A stretch of DNA of 64,000 bases from Nereocystis luetkeana. Lineage: Eukaryota > Sar > Phaeophyceae > Laminariales > Laminariaceae. The position numbers were made by a program, and so were the translations under genes. The notes beneath the pieces were generated by a model that searched no databases, was not told the origin of the DNA, and saw nothing but the letters and a program-made list of their open reading frames with translations. Positions 11,301-22,000 of this stretch are shown piece after piece. Within the stretch, counting starts at the first letter, position 1, and each line of letters starts with the position of its first letter. The stretch covers positions 4,196,739 to 4,260,738 of the forward strand of contig JARUPZ010000013.1 of the NCBI GenBank assembly GCA_031213475.1. The letters are read 5' to 3'.

Positions 11301-13392
11301 CAATGGTTTGGTATTCCAACTGCCCTGACTGCACGTGAAGTACAAGTATACCTCGGGCTTTTGAACCATCGATGGTGCAGATGGACTGTAGGTGTTGCCC
11401 CCCGGCCCGGTCGAGTAGAAAGCACAGACAGCTCGTCACGCTTTTGAGGACCCTGGCTCTGCGCTGCGACACCTCAAAGTGGAGGGCTGTTGGCATATCA
11501 GCTGGCCTACTGCAAGGGGGGCGCTGCCGTAAGTAACCATACCTTGCTGCTGATGTAGCGTGTCGTTCAACTCCACGCCGTTTCGTCGGGAACGGTTGGC
11601 GGAACCCAGCGGCCTAAGCTTCTTCGTCCCTTCGATGTTCTAATCGCCAACCATGTTCTTCACACGTTTTTCGTTCTGAAGCCCTTGAAAGGCTGGCAAC
11701 AGCAAAACTCCAAATTTGTTCGCGGGTCAATATATTCACGGGCTGAGAAAGGCGAGTCTCTAATTTTGCCGGCGCCCGAAATGCAGGGGCGTTTTTCGAG
11801 ATCGATGGAGTCTACCCGGTACCTGGGGGTATTTAGGACAGCACGGAATCCCCGGAAACAAAAAAATCAGGGTGGGCGGTTAATATGTGGAGCTTATTTT
11901 ACCGACAGCTGCACTATCCATCTGTCCGCGTACAGACCATGCCCAAAATCGAAAGAATGGGGTATTCAGTCTTTCATAAAAAATATAAGATACGTTTGTG
12001 CCCATTGCGGCAACCGAATTGTGCCTGATCGTTTCGATCAGACGGGTAAGTTACTTTCGAGGCGTGCTGCGGTAGGGGTGGTACTTGTTTCGGCGAAACT
12101 TTTCTGGCTCAGAGATCTGCAGCACCAACAACATTTTGCAGTAGCTTACGGTGCCATTCGTAATGTTCGGCAAACATCCTCGGTACGAGGCCATGGGACA
12201 GATTGAATCGGGCTTGCCTTTCATTTTCATCAAATTCAATTTTCAGTCTGGATTAAATCAAAAGCTGTTTTTGAATGAGGTACTTGTTGGAATACGCTTG
12301 CTGTATAACGTGACCTATGCAACCCCGCGGCGTGCCCCTATGGCGTAGGCCGAGGAGAGAAGATAAAAAACTCGTACAATAAACCAAACACAACACACAC
12401 CAGGTTGGGTCAATACCGTTCTGTCAGAGACCCCACCACATGAACCACACACAGGAGGTAAGCCGCACCAAGATTATCACCGGTTGCACCACTCACATAT
12501 AGACAGGCAGTATGGCTATTCATCGAAGCCCGGGTCGTATCACTAACATCAGCGACTGTTCCAGGAGGAGCAGCCCCCCCCCCTCCATCCACGAGGCATA
12601 CTAAATAATGCCCCGATACATAATACGAAACCCCACAATACATGAACCCCCAATATCCGCAGACCTGTATCAAGCTACCGCATACGACAAGCAGTACTTA
12701 CTGTTGATATCTACTCACCATGGAGAAGCCTCAGGGAAAGCTCTATTACGGGGGACCATAGTTAATAGGACCAAATCTTGTTAGTAGAATATTAAAATAT
12801 ATAGGTTTTTATGTATACCACAGGTCCTATTAACTATGGTCCCCCGCAATACTGTAGGCGCACATCAACCGTATGTACCGTTGAGGTTGTACCCTTGGGC
12901 GTGTTCCCTCATGAGTACCGCTAGGAGACAAACCGCTGTGGGGAATATCCACTCTGACTGTTTGTGTTTCTAGTGAGCTCTTGAGTGACGACGAACAGCA
13001 AGGCCGATGCCTTTGGCTTGGCACCTCCTTGTGTTACAACGAACCAACTTTTTTTTCATCCTGGACGAACGCACTCCGAGCCTACCAGGGGGAAGTCCTC
13101 GGAGCTGATACCACGGGCCCCGCGGTCGCGAGTGGGCATACGCACGTGTGTGCTGTGGGGAAGCCTCGTTCAACGAGAACGACTTGACCCGACCGCCCCC
13201 CCCCCCCTACCCCGCCTCCGAAATGTACTGCATCTCCCGTCGAACTAGATCGTGAGAGATATGTGGCAGCGCGACCCCGAAGCCAGACCTTCCGCACGGG
13301 AGGTGGTTGCGCGGTTGGAGGCGCTGGAGAAGGAACTGTCCGTATCAGGGGGCGACGATTCTGGGGAGAAGGCGGCTATCCTCAGTCGTTAA
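4931..13392 (+). CDS. Protein kinase, stramenopile-type, five exons recognised
   Basis: A Ser/Thr-kinase-like catalytic domain split over about 8.4 kb. Seen: glycine loop LGRGNIRDVF and LVLKTLR lysine in exon 1; alpha-C glutamate in HRWEAAALDAV; HPNIVGLLGSC and the catalytic loop VVHFDLKPHQLML in exon 2, followed by KINDLNMCRF, where DLN replaces DFG; the F-helix PLTEKLDIYSMGMVFYSML in exon 4; and the C-lobe end RDPEARPSAREVV in exon 5. The catalytic Asp and Lys are kept; HRD is HFD. Kinases with NDxN-type magnesium loops are familiar to me from ochrophytes, so activity is likely. Three of four introns have clear GT-AG borders and consistent phase. The piece between exons 2 and 4 (APE region) is unresolved. 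Substrate and pathway cannot be told from sequence. Introns carry MITEs and a dispersed repeat. Confidence 0.85.
6326..6422. repeat. MITE-2 hairpin, copy 2 (in kinase intron 1)
   Basis: Palindrome with TCAACCCTTCCAGCACGGCA on the left and CAGTTCCGAAAGGGTTAA on the right. It lies wholly inside intron 1 (5372-6769). A long open frame through this intron (about 5570-6379) runs across the hairpin and is therefore not taken as a gene. Confidence 0.8.
6770..7109 (+). CDS. Kinase exon 2 (hinge, catalytic and metal loops)
   Basis: Acceptor CTGAAAAG precedes GTCCGAGGGCAT (VRGHPN). It contains the hinge region SEYLPVSLDKL, helix VVRIARDAARGLQGLHEV, catalytic loop HFDLKPHQ and metal loop NDLNMCRF, then CPFTESHASRPG. 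Donor GTACGT begins at 7110, leaving phase 1. Confidence 0.85.
7213..7260 (+). CDS. Kinase exon 3, tentative
   Basis: After acceptor TTTACAG the frame left by exon 2 reads GADARFQIRSRKYWGG, reminiscent of the activation-segment end (G.RFQ.RS) in related kinases. The donor is weak (GTGGCG at 7261) and the phase does not fit exon 4, so the 3' edge is wrong or another small exon is missing. Confidence 0.35.
7261..9686 (+). other. Kinase intron 3 (approximate)
   Basis: About 2.4 kb without recognisable coding sequence apart from the possible missing activation-segment exon. It contains short C-rich and G-rich runs (for example 7851-7868 and 9549-9562) and ends in the pyrimidine-rich CTTCCTTCAG acceptor. 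Confidence 0.5.
9687..9845 (+). CDS. Kinase exon 4 (F-helix region)
   Basis: After CTTCCTTCAG the frame reads PLTEKLDIYSMGMVFYSML, then AGHPPFEGEKGALKNIMEG and TPPKVDRSWNSDFMD, ending at a perfect donor GTAAGT (9846) in phase 0. The DIYSMG aspartate is the conserved F-helix Asp of protein kinases. Confidence 0.85.
10247..10283 (+). other. G-rich tract, predicted G-quadruplex
   Basis: Runs GGGG, GGGGG, GGGGGG, GGGGG, GGGGG, GGGGG separated by one to three bases satisfy the four-run G-quadruplex pattern several times over. On the coding strand it would be in the kinase pre-mRNA. Confidence 0.6.
10300..10495. repeat. Dispersed repeat R, copy 1 (kinase intron 4)
   Basis: It shares with 13570-13772 an order of blocks: CATGCATG, GGACGGAGCA, GTCGGG..TTCACCGACCAG, TTGCACC, GTGTTTGG, GGATGAAGGGTGA-like and GAAGGACCGCTTG-like. 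Identity by eye is about 70-75%. It is non-coding; the family is not recognised. Confidence 0.65.
12744..12851. mobile_element. MITE-1, copy 2 (in kinase intron 4)
   Basis: TATTACGGGGGACCATAG at the left and ACTATGGTCCCCCGCAATA at the right; 108 bp, close to the family consensus. Confidence 0.9.
13249..13392 (+). CDS. Kinase exon 5 (C-lobe end and stop)
   Basis: Acceptor CGAACTAG then ATCGTGAGAGATATGTGGC: IVRDMWQRDPEARPSAREVV, ARLEALEKELSVSGG and a TAA at 13390. RDPEARPSA is the RDP..RPSA arginine motif at the end of kinase C-lobes. It joins exon 4 in phase 0 (FMD-IVRDMW). The short acidic tail suggests no further domain. Confidence 0.85.
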   Translation: MVRDMWQRDPEARPSAREVVARLEALEKELSVSGGDDSGEKAAILSR

Positions 13393-13569
13393 GGGGCCTA
13401 ATATAGCCTGTGTGCCTCGGGTGATGATGTGTGCTAGCTTCGCTTTCGAGGCCAAGTGAGATGTTTTTTTCCAATGCGGAGTATAGTTAGCAGCTTACCG
13501 CTCGTATCCTCACGATGTAAACGCATCGTCGCCTGGTTTTTGTGTAGGGGACGGGGGGCGTGTACTCAT

Positions 13570-13772
13570 GCCATGCATGGCCGTAGTCATGTGGCCACAA
13601 CAGAGCTTAACATCCCTAAAGTTACCGGGACGGAGCATGTCGGGTCTTCACCGACCAGACAGACCTCGCTTGCACCAAGCGCGCCGTGAGGTGTTTGGCG
13701 GATCGCAAGTAGGATGAAGGGTGACTCTGCATCCTGCCAAGAACCGTTTGCGAAGCGGACTTTCCTGCATGT
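13570..13772. repeat. Dispersed repeat R, copy 2 (just 3' of the kinase)
   Basis: Same block order as 10300-10495, including GGACGGAGCATGTCGGG, TTCACCGACCAGACAGAC and GGATGAAGGGTGACTC. It starts about 180 bp after the kinase stop. Confidence 0.65.
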
Positions 13773-14822
13773 TGATGACAGCTTCGGAATCATAGTGTTT
13801 AATTCGCTGGGGGTGGGGGGGGGGCAGGTAGAGCGGACCCGTCCTCGAGCTACGCGTACGCCAACTCGGGAACATCTCGAGAAACCTGGCCGTAATCCAT
13901 GGGATACACAACAATATTTCGCCGTAGGTTTGAGGGTTTGAGTCCCTTTGCAGCCTCCCCTGTAAGCGAAAAATCCTTCTTCGACTGTCGCTTTCATGCG
14001 CCAAAAGACGAGAGTCCCAAACGCTTGGGAGTGTAGACGAAAAAACCTTAGTACGCTACGAATGGAGTAAAAAACGTTTTGAGGCTGGATGCGCTTACGT
14101 TCGGCTCTCAACGCAAGGGACGCACCTTGGCATTAGTCCCACTACACCCGGTAGAAGCACATATATCTACATAGCTAATGGGGTGGACGAGCAATAAGGG
14201 GAATCCTCAAGTACGGTACCATAAAAAATAATAACCGTGGCCAAGTTTGACACCCCACCCTCAACGCCTTCAGGGAATGGAATGGACATTTCGCACGAGG
14301 GTCTGTGCAGGTGCTGGTTCCATGCGGACGCCCCACATGCTCTGCCTGGAGCTTCTTCCCCCGTCGCTTGACGAGCGCTGGGGGCGAACGTCGTGTGACG
14401 CGTGAAGCACGACTATTGTATCATAATACTATTTTTAGTTTGGAACGTTTACGCTCTCGTAGGTAGTTCATTGTTTTGTTACGCACGGCATATATATACC
14501 GGTCGGCATGCATCAGAGGGAGAAACTTCATGCCCCAAGGGTGGCTGCCTTTCGTCGGTTACATGTTATACATTGACGGACAGGCCTCGACTCGCCCTCG
14601 ACCCCGAGGGTAACCATTTTTTGTTTTTCAACCCTATATTCTACCTGGCTGGGCATTTCACGTTGTGAGAACTTTTTCCCTTGGGGTACTTGGATACCCG
14701 GGTATGGTATGGAATTAAGAAGTAAGACCACTCAACGATTACTGTGTTCCAGCGCTGTTCATGGATCACGACCCGACCGGCGGGTTTGGTGAGGAGGTCT
14801 TCGAATATTTACGTGTACGGTT

Positions 14823-14934
14823 GGGGTCGGGTCGGGTCGGGTCGGGGCAGGAAACATTCGAAATCTCACGGGTCGGGTCGCGTCGGGTCGGGTCGGATTA
14901 GGGAACCCCATCCGACCCGACCCTCGAGTTTTGA
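14823..14934. repeat. (GGGTC)n tract with inverted end
   Basis: Two runs of GGGTC units (14823-14846 and about 14872-14900) and a short reverse-complement run (CCGACCCGACCC) to 14934. Each run meets the G-quadruplex pattern with 2-nt loops, and the opposite-strand run allows a hairpin. Confidence 0.75.
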
Positions 14935-16734
14935 CCTGAACCGACAACAGCCGTGATATGTTCCTACTGCTATGAGGGACGGCCGTCGGGGTAAAGTGGA
15001 TAGCTACTGTAGTGCGATATTTCTGCGGGTAAAATTACCCGAGTAACCTGGTATCATCCGCAGTGTATGGGTGGGTATTTTTGTTCGTGGCGTGGTAGCC
15101 CATCGTGCTAGTCGGTCCCTAATCAACATATTTGCTGTTTTACTGTAGTGGTACCACAGGGAGGCATGTATATATGTTTAGAGAAAATGTTCCCCTCATC
15201 GCGTCGAAGCAGAGAGACCCCGCGTCATCCTCTTCCAGGGATGGAGCTTGTGATTCCATATGACTCCATCAGAGTGCAGCAGCAGAAGCAGTGGCGGGGC
15301 GGTGTGGTTGTACTACTACGCTCTTAAATCCAGAGACGTTTTATTGTGGGATGCACATTCATCTTGGCTCGAGTGGCGCACAATGCTCAAATTCCACGGT
15401 TCAGACACAACATGCTCGGGGAAACGCACCAGACCCACCAGAGGATGAGTCGGGGAAGATACGGGCACAGTAGTGCCTAGTATTTTCAGGGCTCTGCCGA
15501 AGACGAGCAGCCACCCGTATATGAGTTTGATGACCAGTATATCGCCAGCCTTGTTGTACGTATAGGTGATAACTAACTGTCCGATACATTCCTTTAGAGT
15601 ACATATTCGCATTGTCGCTGTCGGGTGCGGGTAGAAGAAACGACAAGTAAGTATCTGAGTATTCTCAAAGCATACCGGGTGAGTCCTACAAGCCCCCCAC
15701 AGGCGATTGAGGGGGTAGATGTGAGCTCGAAACGAGATCGCATGAGCGAGCAGAGATGCGCCAGGTATGATCGTGCAAGAGAAAAACTGCTGGAAAAGCC
15801 AGTGCACACACACGCGAGGACGAGAGGGAGAACGGGTTTTTGAGGGAGTGTGGGGTGCTGCGGGAGTAATGTCTTACGGTGGAGGGGCGGTAGGCATCGT
15901 TGGAACAGATGCGTGCATCGATTCTTCGTTCGACGACGACGGCCGTGGCAGCAGCTATAATATACCAGTATTGTGGGCAATACAATGTCATTGTGTGGGC
16001 GATGTACTTATAATAGTACACACATGAATTTGAACTTGTTTCGAAGAAATACTTATCCTGAACAGTACCAGATCCTGTGATACGATTGCCTTCATTTCGC
16101 AGCGATCTGCGGCCAGCCCCCCTCCTACAGACAGCCAGGGTGGTTTCACCGACTCCTGTTCCACGTTACGACAAAGAAAGGTCGAGAGACACCAGCCCCG
16201 TAGTCACATTCCACACGACAGGGAGCACACCCACACCAGACACAAGCTCCGTACAGTATACCTGGTAGTCGCAAGGTACACTCGCATGCGAGACAGGAAG
16301 GGTACCGGCGGCATACAAGACACACGTCACGCAGACGAAAGTGGAGACGATGACCAATGCTCTGTGCAGTATCACTCCGCACCTAGATATAAGCACACTT
16401 TCATTTGACAACTAGTTTAAATACGGTTCTTATGTTATGGGACAAAGTGGTGTAGCTCAACAAGCTTGGCGCGAAAATGCAGGAGACACGGTATAGCCTC
16501 TGGCCCCTACTGGGGTCTCAACCAGTACTTTCAATCAGTTTAAGGCCGCGGGTCAGACCCTTTCCTCCCCACCCCCTGCACTTTGTTGTCTTAGTATTTT
16601 GTATAGGCTTTGGAGTGGGGTTAGTGTGCTCCGATTCCCGCGTTATTTTTGTATACCCCGGGTTGATCTTGGTAAGCGTTGCACGGCGGTAGGTTGGTTT
16701 TGGCAATCAATATAGCAATAAGGCAAAAAGGGCT

Positions 16735-16925
16735 ATTTTGTAGGTTTATTTCAGTAGTTTCACGAAATTTCGGTATTTGTCGGTTTTCTCCTATCTAGGA
16801 AGTCCTATATATAGGAAAAAAATACCGAAATTTTGAGAAAATACTAGAAAAAATAAAATATAGGGAGTCCTAGAGGAAAATACCGAAATTTCGAGAAAAT
16901 ACTGAAAAAAACTGAAAAACACTCC
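16735..16925. repeat. AT-rich inverted/direct repeat
   Basis: CACGAAATTTCGGTATTTG on the left is mirrored by AAATACCGAAATTTCGAGAA on the right, and ATACCGAAATTTTGAGAAAA repeats once more between them. It could be a small decayed MITE; no sister copies seen. Confidence 0.5.
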
Positions 16926-17838
16926 TCGTTAAGATAGGGTGGTGGTTTTGTGGCGCCATAGACTACGCGAAATTTAAAAGACTGCGGTCGAGGTGCAATC
17001 GGGATCAGCGCGGAACTTCGTACTCCGTGCGGCGTACGGGAGAGCTACCGCCCACCTGCTAGCGAAGGAGAGCTTTGCGACTCGGGGTTGGTGCCTTTCG
17101 AAGACGGCGAATGAATGTGAAACATCGAGGATCGAGGAACAGAAAAACACCACCACAATCAAATCATGTTTACCGCCGAATGACTGCCAGAGGAGCATAA
17201 ACCTCGTACCAGGTAGTCCACAGAGGCACAGGCCACAACAGCGACGAAAAGCCGCAAACCCGAGAAAAAGGGTACCAGGTATATTCTTTGTGTGGGAGGA
17301 GAGTGCTATACTCTGGCTCCGTCCGTCCGCTGCAGGTTGAAAATATGCAAACCGCTGTTAAGTTGTTGTGGTGTGGGGGGGTCCGGGTGTGGTTTGGGAT
17401 TCTCTTTCCCATCAAGGTGATTGCAGCAACGAAACCATTTCCCGATTTGCAACCACCCTTTGCGAGACTTACCCTCCAGCTACCGCACTACTCATAGAGA
17501 CCTACCTGTAAGCGTCAGCAGGGTGTCATGGTGCAACATGTTCATCACCATTGCCATTGGGAAAACCTGGTTGTACACCTGGAATACACCAGGTTTGTTT
17601 GCGTTATTGATGCCGCGTTGCCTCATTTTTGAGAATCTCCCAGAAACGCGCGGCTTAATGTTTTAGACCACGCACGCGCTGTGAAAACGCACAAAGTGCA
17701 CGGGCAGAAAGAAGTGTGTGTCTGTTGTCCTGTTGTGGCTGTCCCACCGCATGCCCCCGAGACTGCCAATAAAACGCATACGGAAGCACTACTGCTGCAA
17801 CAGCATTATTGCACGTAAACACATCTTTAAAACCTTTA

Positions 17839-17955
17839 TATCTGGGGACCATCATAGTTAATTAATAGGACCAAATATTGTGAATAAAAATGGTTAAATA
17901 TAAAGGTTTTTATGTATACCACGGGTCCTATTACCTACTATGGTCCCCCGTAGTA
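17839..17955. mobile_element. MITE-1, copy 3
   Basis: TATCTGGGGACC start with small insertions in the left arm (ATCATAGTTAATTAATAGG), signature AAATATTGTGAATAAAAATGG, and right end CTATGGTCCCCCGTAGTAA. An older, diverged copy. Confidence 0.8.
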
Positions 17956-18627
17956 ATGGCATTCACTTTAGAATGCGGGGTTAGGGTTGAATAACCAATA
18001 CTGCTACGGTAACAAACAGCGGTATTGCTGCTGCTGTATAATAGTCAAAGCAACCTTTCCTATATTTCTACATCATCAGTAATTGTTGTGCTTGATGTTA
18101 TCAATACTCGTACGTAACATAATGGGTATTCGTTGTATTATTATTTCTCTTTATTGCCACCCGACAATATGCAGCAGGATCTTCAGCATTGATCACTCAT
18201 AACTTTCCCGAAAGAGGAAAATCTCGGAAACAAAATGAAACCCATGCACCAAGTCTACCTCCCTTCTGTGCCAACTTTCGGCTTGTCTACTCCATTTTTT
18301 TGCTGTCCTTGCTCATTCCTTCTCATCACGTTCTATTCATTGTATTGTTGTTCGCATCGCTGAAAAACTAGCCGTGGTCCGGGAAAGTTTGGATCGTGGG
18401 GGACGACCTACAGTACGCACCTCTTCTAACAACGGTCATCCCCCCATCGGTGCATCATCGCATCATCGGTGTGGTCCTGTGTGAACCTCCTCTGACTCAA
18501 ATATTCATCACACTCATCCCCCTCAATTAAAAAAGCTTTTGAAAATAATTGTGTACCACATCAGTTATTATTCTAGTGCCGGGTACAAGTTGGAGAGCAA
18601 ACTACCAGTACAGCAATACGAATCTGA

Positions 18628-18969
18628 ATGCGAATGTGTAAAGCTTTCTTTGACATTCACATACCATACGATCAGCGATTCGATCGGAGTTTAGAGGTTT
18701 TGTCTTATACCGGTCAGAGAAATGAAATCGAGCTCGACCCGATGGCGACAAAAAACGAAGTGATATATACGACTTCGATATTTGATACATACGTCAAAAC
18801 GTTCGTTCAGTATTCCAAAAATACGGGGATGCTCGTAGTGGAAGGAACGTTGCTACGCATCAATAGCAGCAGTAGTCAGTACGTATCCTTTGGCTCACTT
18901 TCAGGCATACAGGAGTCATTTGATTGCTCCAACAGTCCGTACGTACAAGACAACACAGAACAGGAATAA
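18628..18969 (+). CDS. Unrecognised 113-codon reading frame
   Basis: An open frame with ordinary amino-acid composition (ELDPMATKNEVIYTTSIF, TGMLVVEGTLLRINSSSS) lying just outside the 3' end of the LINE. The frame just upstream (about 18545-18700) also reads protein-like in another phase (VYHISYYSSAGYKLESKLPV), hinting at a broken gene or separate exons. No family recognised, no signal peptide, no splice sites I trust. Confidence 0.25.
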   Translation: MRMCKAFFDIHIPYDQRFDRSLEVLSYTGQRNEIELDPMATKNEVIYTTSIFDTYVKTFVQYSKNTGMLVVEGTLLRINSSSSQYVSFGSLSGIQESFDCSNSPYVQDNTEQE

Positions 18970-19041
18970 TTAATGGTAGAATTGTGCTGTAAAAACACGA
19001 GGATCGATTAATCGTCATTTTTATATCGTTCCAGGTACCAG

Positions 19042-22000
19042 GTGTGTGTGTTCTTCACATTAAACCGTTCTTTCTACCCGTCGACATCCAGCACAACCAG
19101 TGTCCGTGCCGATTCTTCCATCCTAGAAGAGATACAAGTTCTGTGGTCACAAAGCTACGCCACAGAGATACTACGTTGCCACGTGTGCAGTGTGAACTGC
19201 AGTGGGCAATGCAAAGCCATGTCATCATACTAGATACGACAGGCACGACATACGCAATCTATGAAATAGTGAAACGAAAAGAAACAATCAAAGAGAAAAC
19301 AAAAACAAGGTAGACAAGTCGAAAAAGAAAAAGAAGAAAAATGAAAGCAAAATCTAAGAGAAACAATCTGTCGTGCCCCCCCCCCCGCAGGCGAGGTGGC
19401 CTACACTTGAAAAAGAACGAGCTGGAAAAAAGAAGAAATAACAAAAAACACCACTGCTTGTGAACAGAGTAAGACAAAGAACCAAGGAGAAAGTAACAAG
19501 GAAAAATAACAAACGGGAAATAACAGGCAGACCAAAGCCCAAAGCACCTTCTAGGTGGCGGCAGCAGCTTGTGGTACGAGTAGTATAGCCAGGTTCTCCC
19601 TGCTAATCCGCCTGGTACCTTGCTACCCAGACTGCCGTCTCCGCCCTGCGTTCGTCCACTATGCCCAGCCCCTTGGCGTCAGACAATACGAGCCGAGCAG
19701 AGCAGGTTCGTCTTCCAACCACGCCACACGGCTCCTTGAGTACGGCTTATCAATCAGAAAAGGAAGAGGAAGAGAAAAATGAAATGAAAATCACGGAGAG
19801 TCAGCGCAAGAAAGAAAAAAAAACAAAACTAAAAGAGAAGACAAGGGAAGACCACGTTGGAGCCAGCTGCACCAGTTGGTAGCACTAGTAGTATGGTCAT
19901 ATTCTACTTCCTAGTCGACTTGGTGCCTTGCTACCCTGTCTGCCATCTCCTTCCTACTTTCGTCTACCGCCGTTTCCCTTCTACCCCTCCTGTTCCCCCC
20001 CCTCTCCGCATTCACTCGGTCGGGCTTTATGCCACTTCTCCTGTTGCCCCCTCCCCCCCCGTTCCTTTGGGCACCATCCACGGCGGATGCGCGGCGCTGT
20101 CTACTCATCTCAGCCTCAGCCTCGTGCCACCTCACCATGAACCGTTCGGCTGCTTCAAGGATCCCCCGATACCACTTCCCCACCTTTTTGGCTGCAGTGG
20201 ACCACAACGCGGTCTCAACTCCAAACACCAAGGGGGCAACTTCCGTTGACCCTTCGGTGGCTCGGAACTCCCTAAGGTCTTCGACTATGCATCTATGCCA
20301 AGTCTTACACTGTCCGCCTGGTCTCGGGTTCTCCCCACCAGCTATCGTCCCGAGCATTACCCGATTGGGTAATCGCTCCTTGCTTTGCCGTGCCACGCCC
20401 CCCGCAAAGAAGAGCCGCCGTTTGCGAATGGTCGTTTCGATGCTCTCGCAACGTGTCATCTTGAGGGCCTTCGCGTACGAGAGGGTGGCATGGTCAGTAC
20501 GAAGTCGGCGCTGGAAGCCAATGACTCGCAACAGGGCTTGGTGGTGAGCCGTTCGAAGCTTGGCAAAGTGTTCCGCTCTGAGGGTCCACGTCACACACCC
20601 GTACAGCAGGGTCTCAATCACCTCGGCCTTCAGCATTCGGACTTTAAGGCTAAGGGGGGCGGTCGTCCTATCATACAACTCCGGGCCGAACCGTTTGAAG
20701 CATGCTCGCATGAGGCGGATCCGTCGGTCGATTTCGAGCGAGAGGTCAGCGTTTTCGTGGATAACGCCGCCTAGGTATAAGAACTGGGTCGTCTGCTTAT
20801 ACCTCTGACCTGCCGCTTCGATGACGAGCGGTGGTGCGAGGGTTGTCCGGTCTGGTGTTTGTAGGACCATTGTCTCAGTCTTCTTTTCCGACACCGTGAG
20901 GCCTGCTGCTTCGAAGACAGTCACGATGACTGTCATCATTTTTGCGAGCCCTTCAGCCGACTTCGAGACAATTCCTGCATCGTCGGCGTACAACATGCCC
21001 CATACAGACCTTCGCACGCACGCCAATGGCTCCTCCTTCCCTGTTCGAACTACTCCAGCTTCCAAGAGTTGGACCAAATCCCTTACAATGGCTTCGTCTT
21101 GGCTGAAGCGTACTAGTACGACGTGTAACGCAGCAGCGAAGAACACGTTGAACAGTAACGGTGACAGTACACAGCCTTGCCGCAGCCCCTGCGTGACATC
21201 AAACCATTCCGAGAGCTCGCCGTCATCAGTACGCACGCGAGCCCGCATGCCATCGTGGAAATTACGGATAATTCTCAGCATCTTGGTTGGTATGCCAAAG
21301 CGTGTGAGTACCTTCCATAACAGCTCTCGGTCGACAGAGTCGTACGCTTTCTGCAGATCGATGAAGCACACGTATAAGGGGATTTTCCTCTGTCGTCCGA
21401 GCTCTTGCAGCCGGCGCACGACGAACAACATATCAATCGTTGATCGTGCGGGGCGGAAGCCGCACTGTTCCTCGGGGAGTAGTTCCTCGGTCTCGCAGTA
21501 GTTGCTGAGGCGGGACGCGACGATTTTCAACAACACTTTGCCTGCGTGGGCAACAAGCGAGATCCCTCTATAGTTGTTGCAGTCAGTTCGATCCTTCTTT
21601 TTGTGAAGGACCTTGATGATCGCATCTTTCCATTGCTGAGGGACTTCTCCTGTTAACCAAACATTGACAAGGATGTTGTGAAAGCGCTGGGCGAATGCCG
21701 GGTGGTCGATTTTTAGGAGTTCGACCGGGAGACCATCTGGCCCGACAGCTTTCCAATTCGACATCCCCTTAAGTGCTTCGGTCATCTCGTCTATGGATGG
21801 TTCATCTTCAAGCGACAGTTTAGGCGGTCGCGGTGGCAAGAGGTCGATGATCGTGGGATCGAGTTTCAGCGACTTCGTGTTCAAGAGTTTGTGATAAAAC
21901 CCCGCCCATCGTTCACGAATTCGCACCTTATCCCGTAGGATCGTGCCATCCTCGTCCCTAATGAACTGTTCGCTCCTCGCTTTAGTCCCTTCCAATCCTA

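Larger units (their letters stand above)
9846..13248 (+). other. Kinase intron 4, 3.4 kb, repeat-bearing
   Basis: It holds a G-rich tract (10247-10283), one copy of a dispersed repeat (10300-10495) and a MITE-1 (12744-12851). A 173-codon open frame at 11685-12206 carries a CAHCGNR motif but matches nothing I know and is probably fortuitous. Confidence 0.6.
13773..18600. other. Unassigned stretch downstream of the kinase
   Basis: No gene recognised. Contents: a T-arm-like word at 13931-13946, the (GGGTC)n tract at 14823, an AT-rich inverted repeat at 16735-16925 and a MITE-1 at 17839. On the minus strand 16411-16265 could encode a short signal-anchor peptide (ALVIVSTFVCVTCVLYAAGT) ending at a CAG|GTATAC donor, but no following exon was found. 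Confidence 0.4.

Noticed and set aside
11685-12206. 173-codon frame with a CAHCGNR motif
   Set aside because: Inside kinase intron 4, on the same strand; a single CxxC is not enough for a zinc finger, and composition is not clearly coding.
13587-14111. 174-codon minus-strand frame after the kinase
   Set aside because: It overlaps repeat R copy 2 and a G-run; the sequence is explained by the repeat.
15316-15813. 165-codon minus-strand frame and its neighbours to 16411
   Set aside because: One hydrophobic segment and one donor-like site, but no consistent exon chain.
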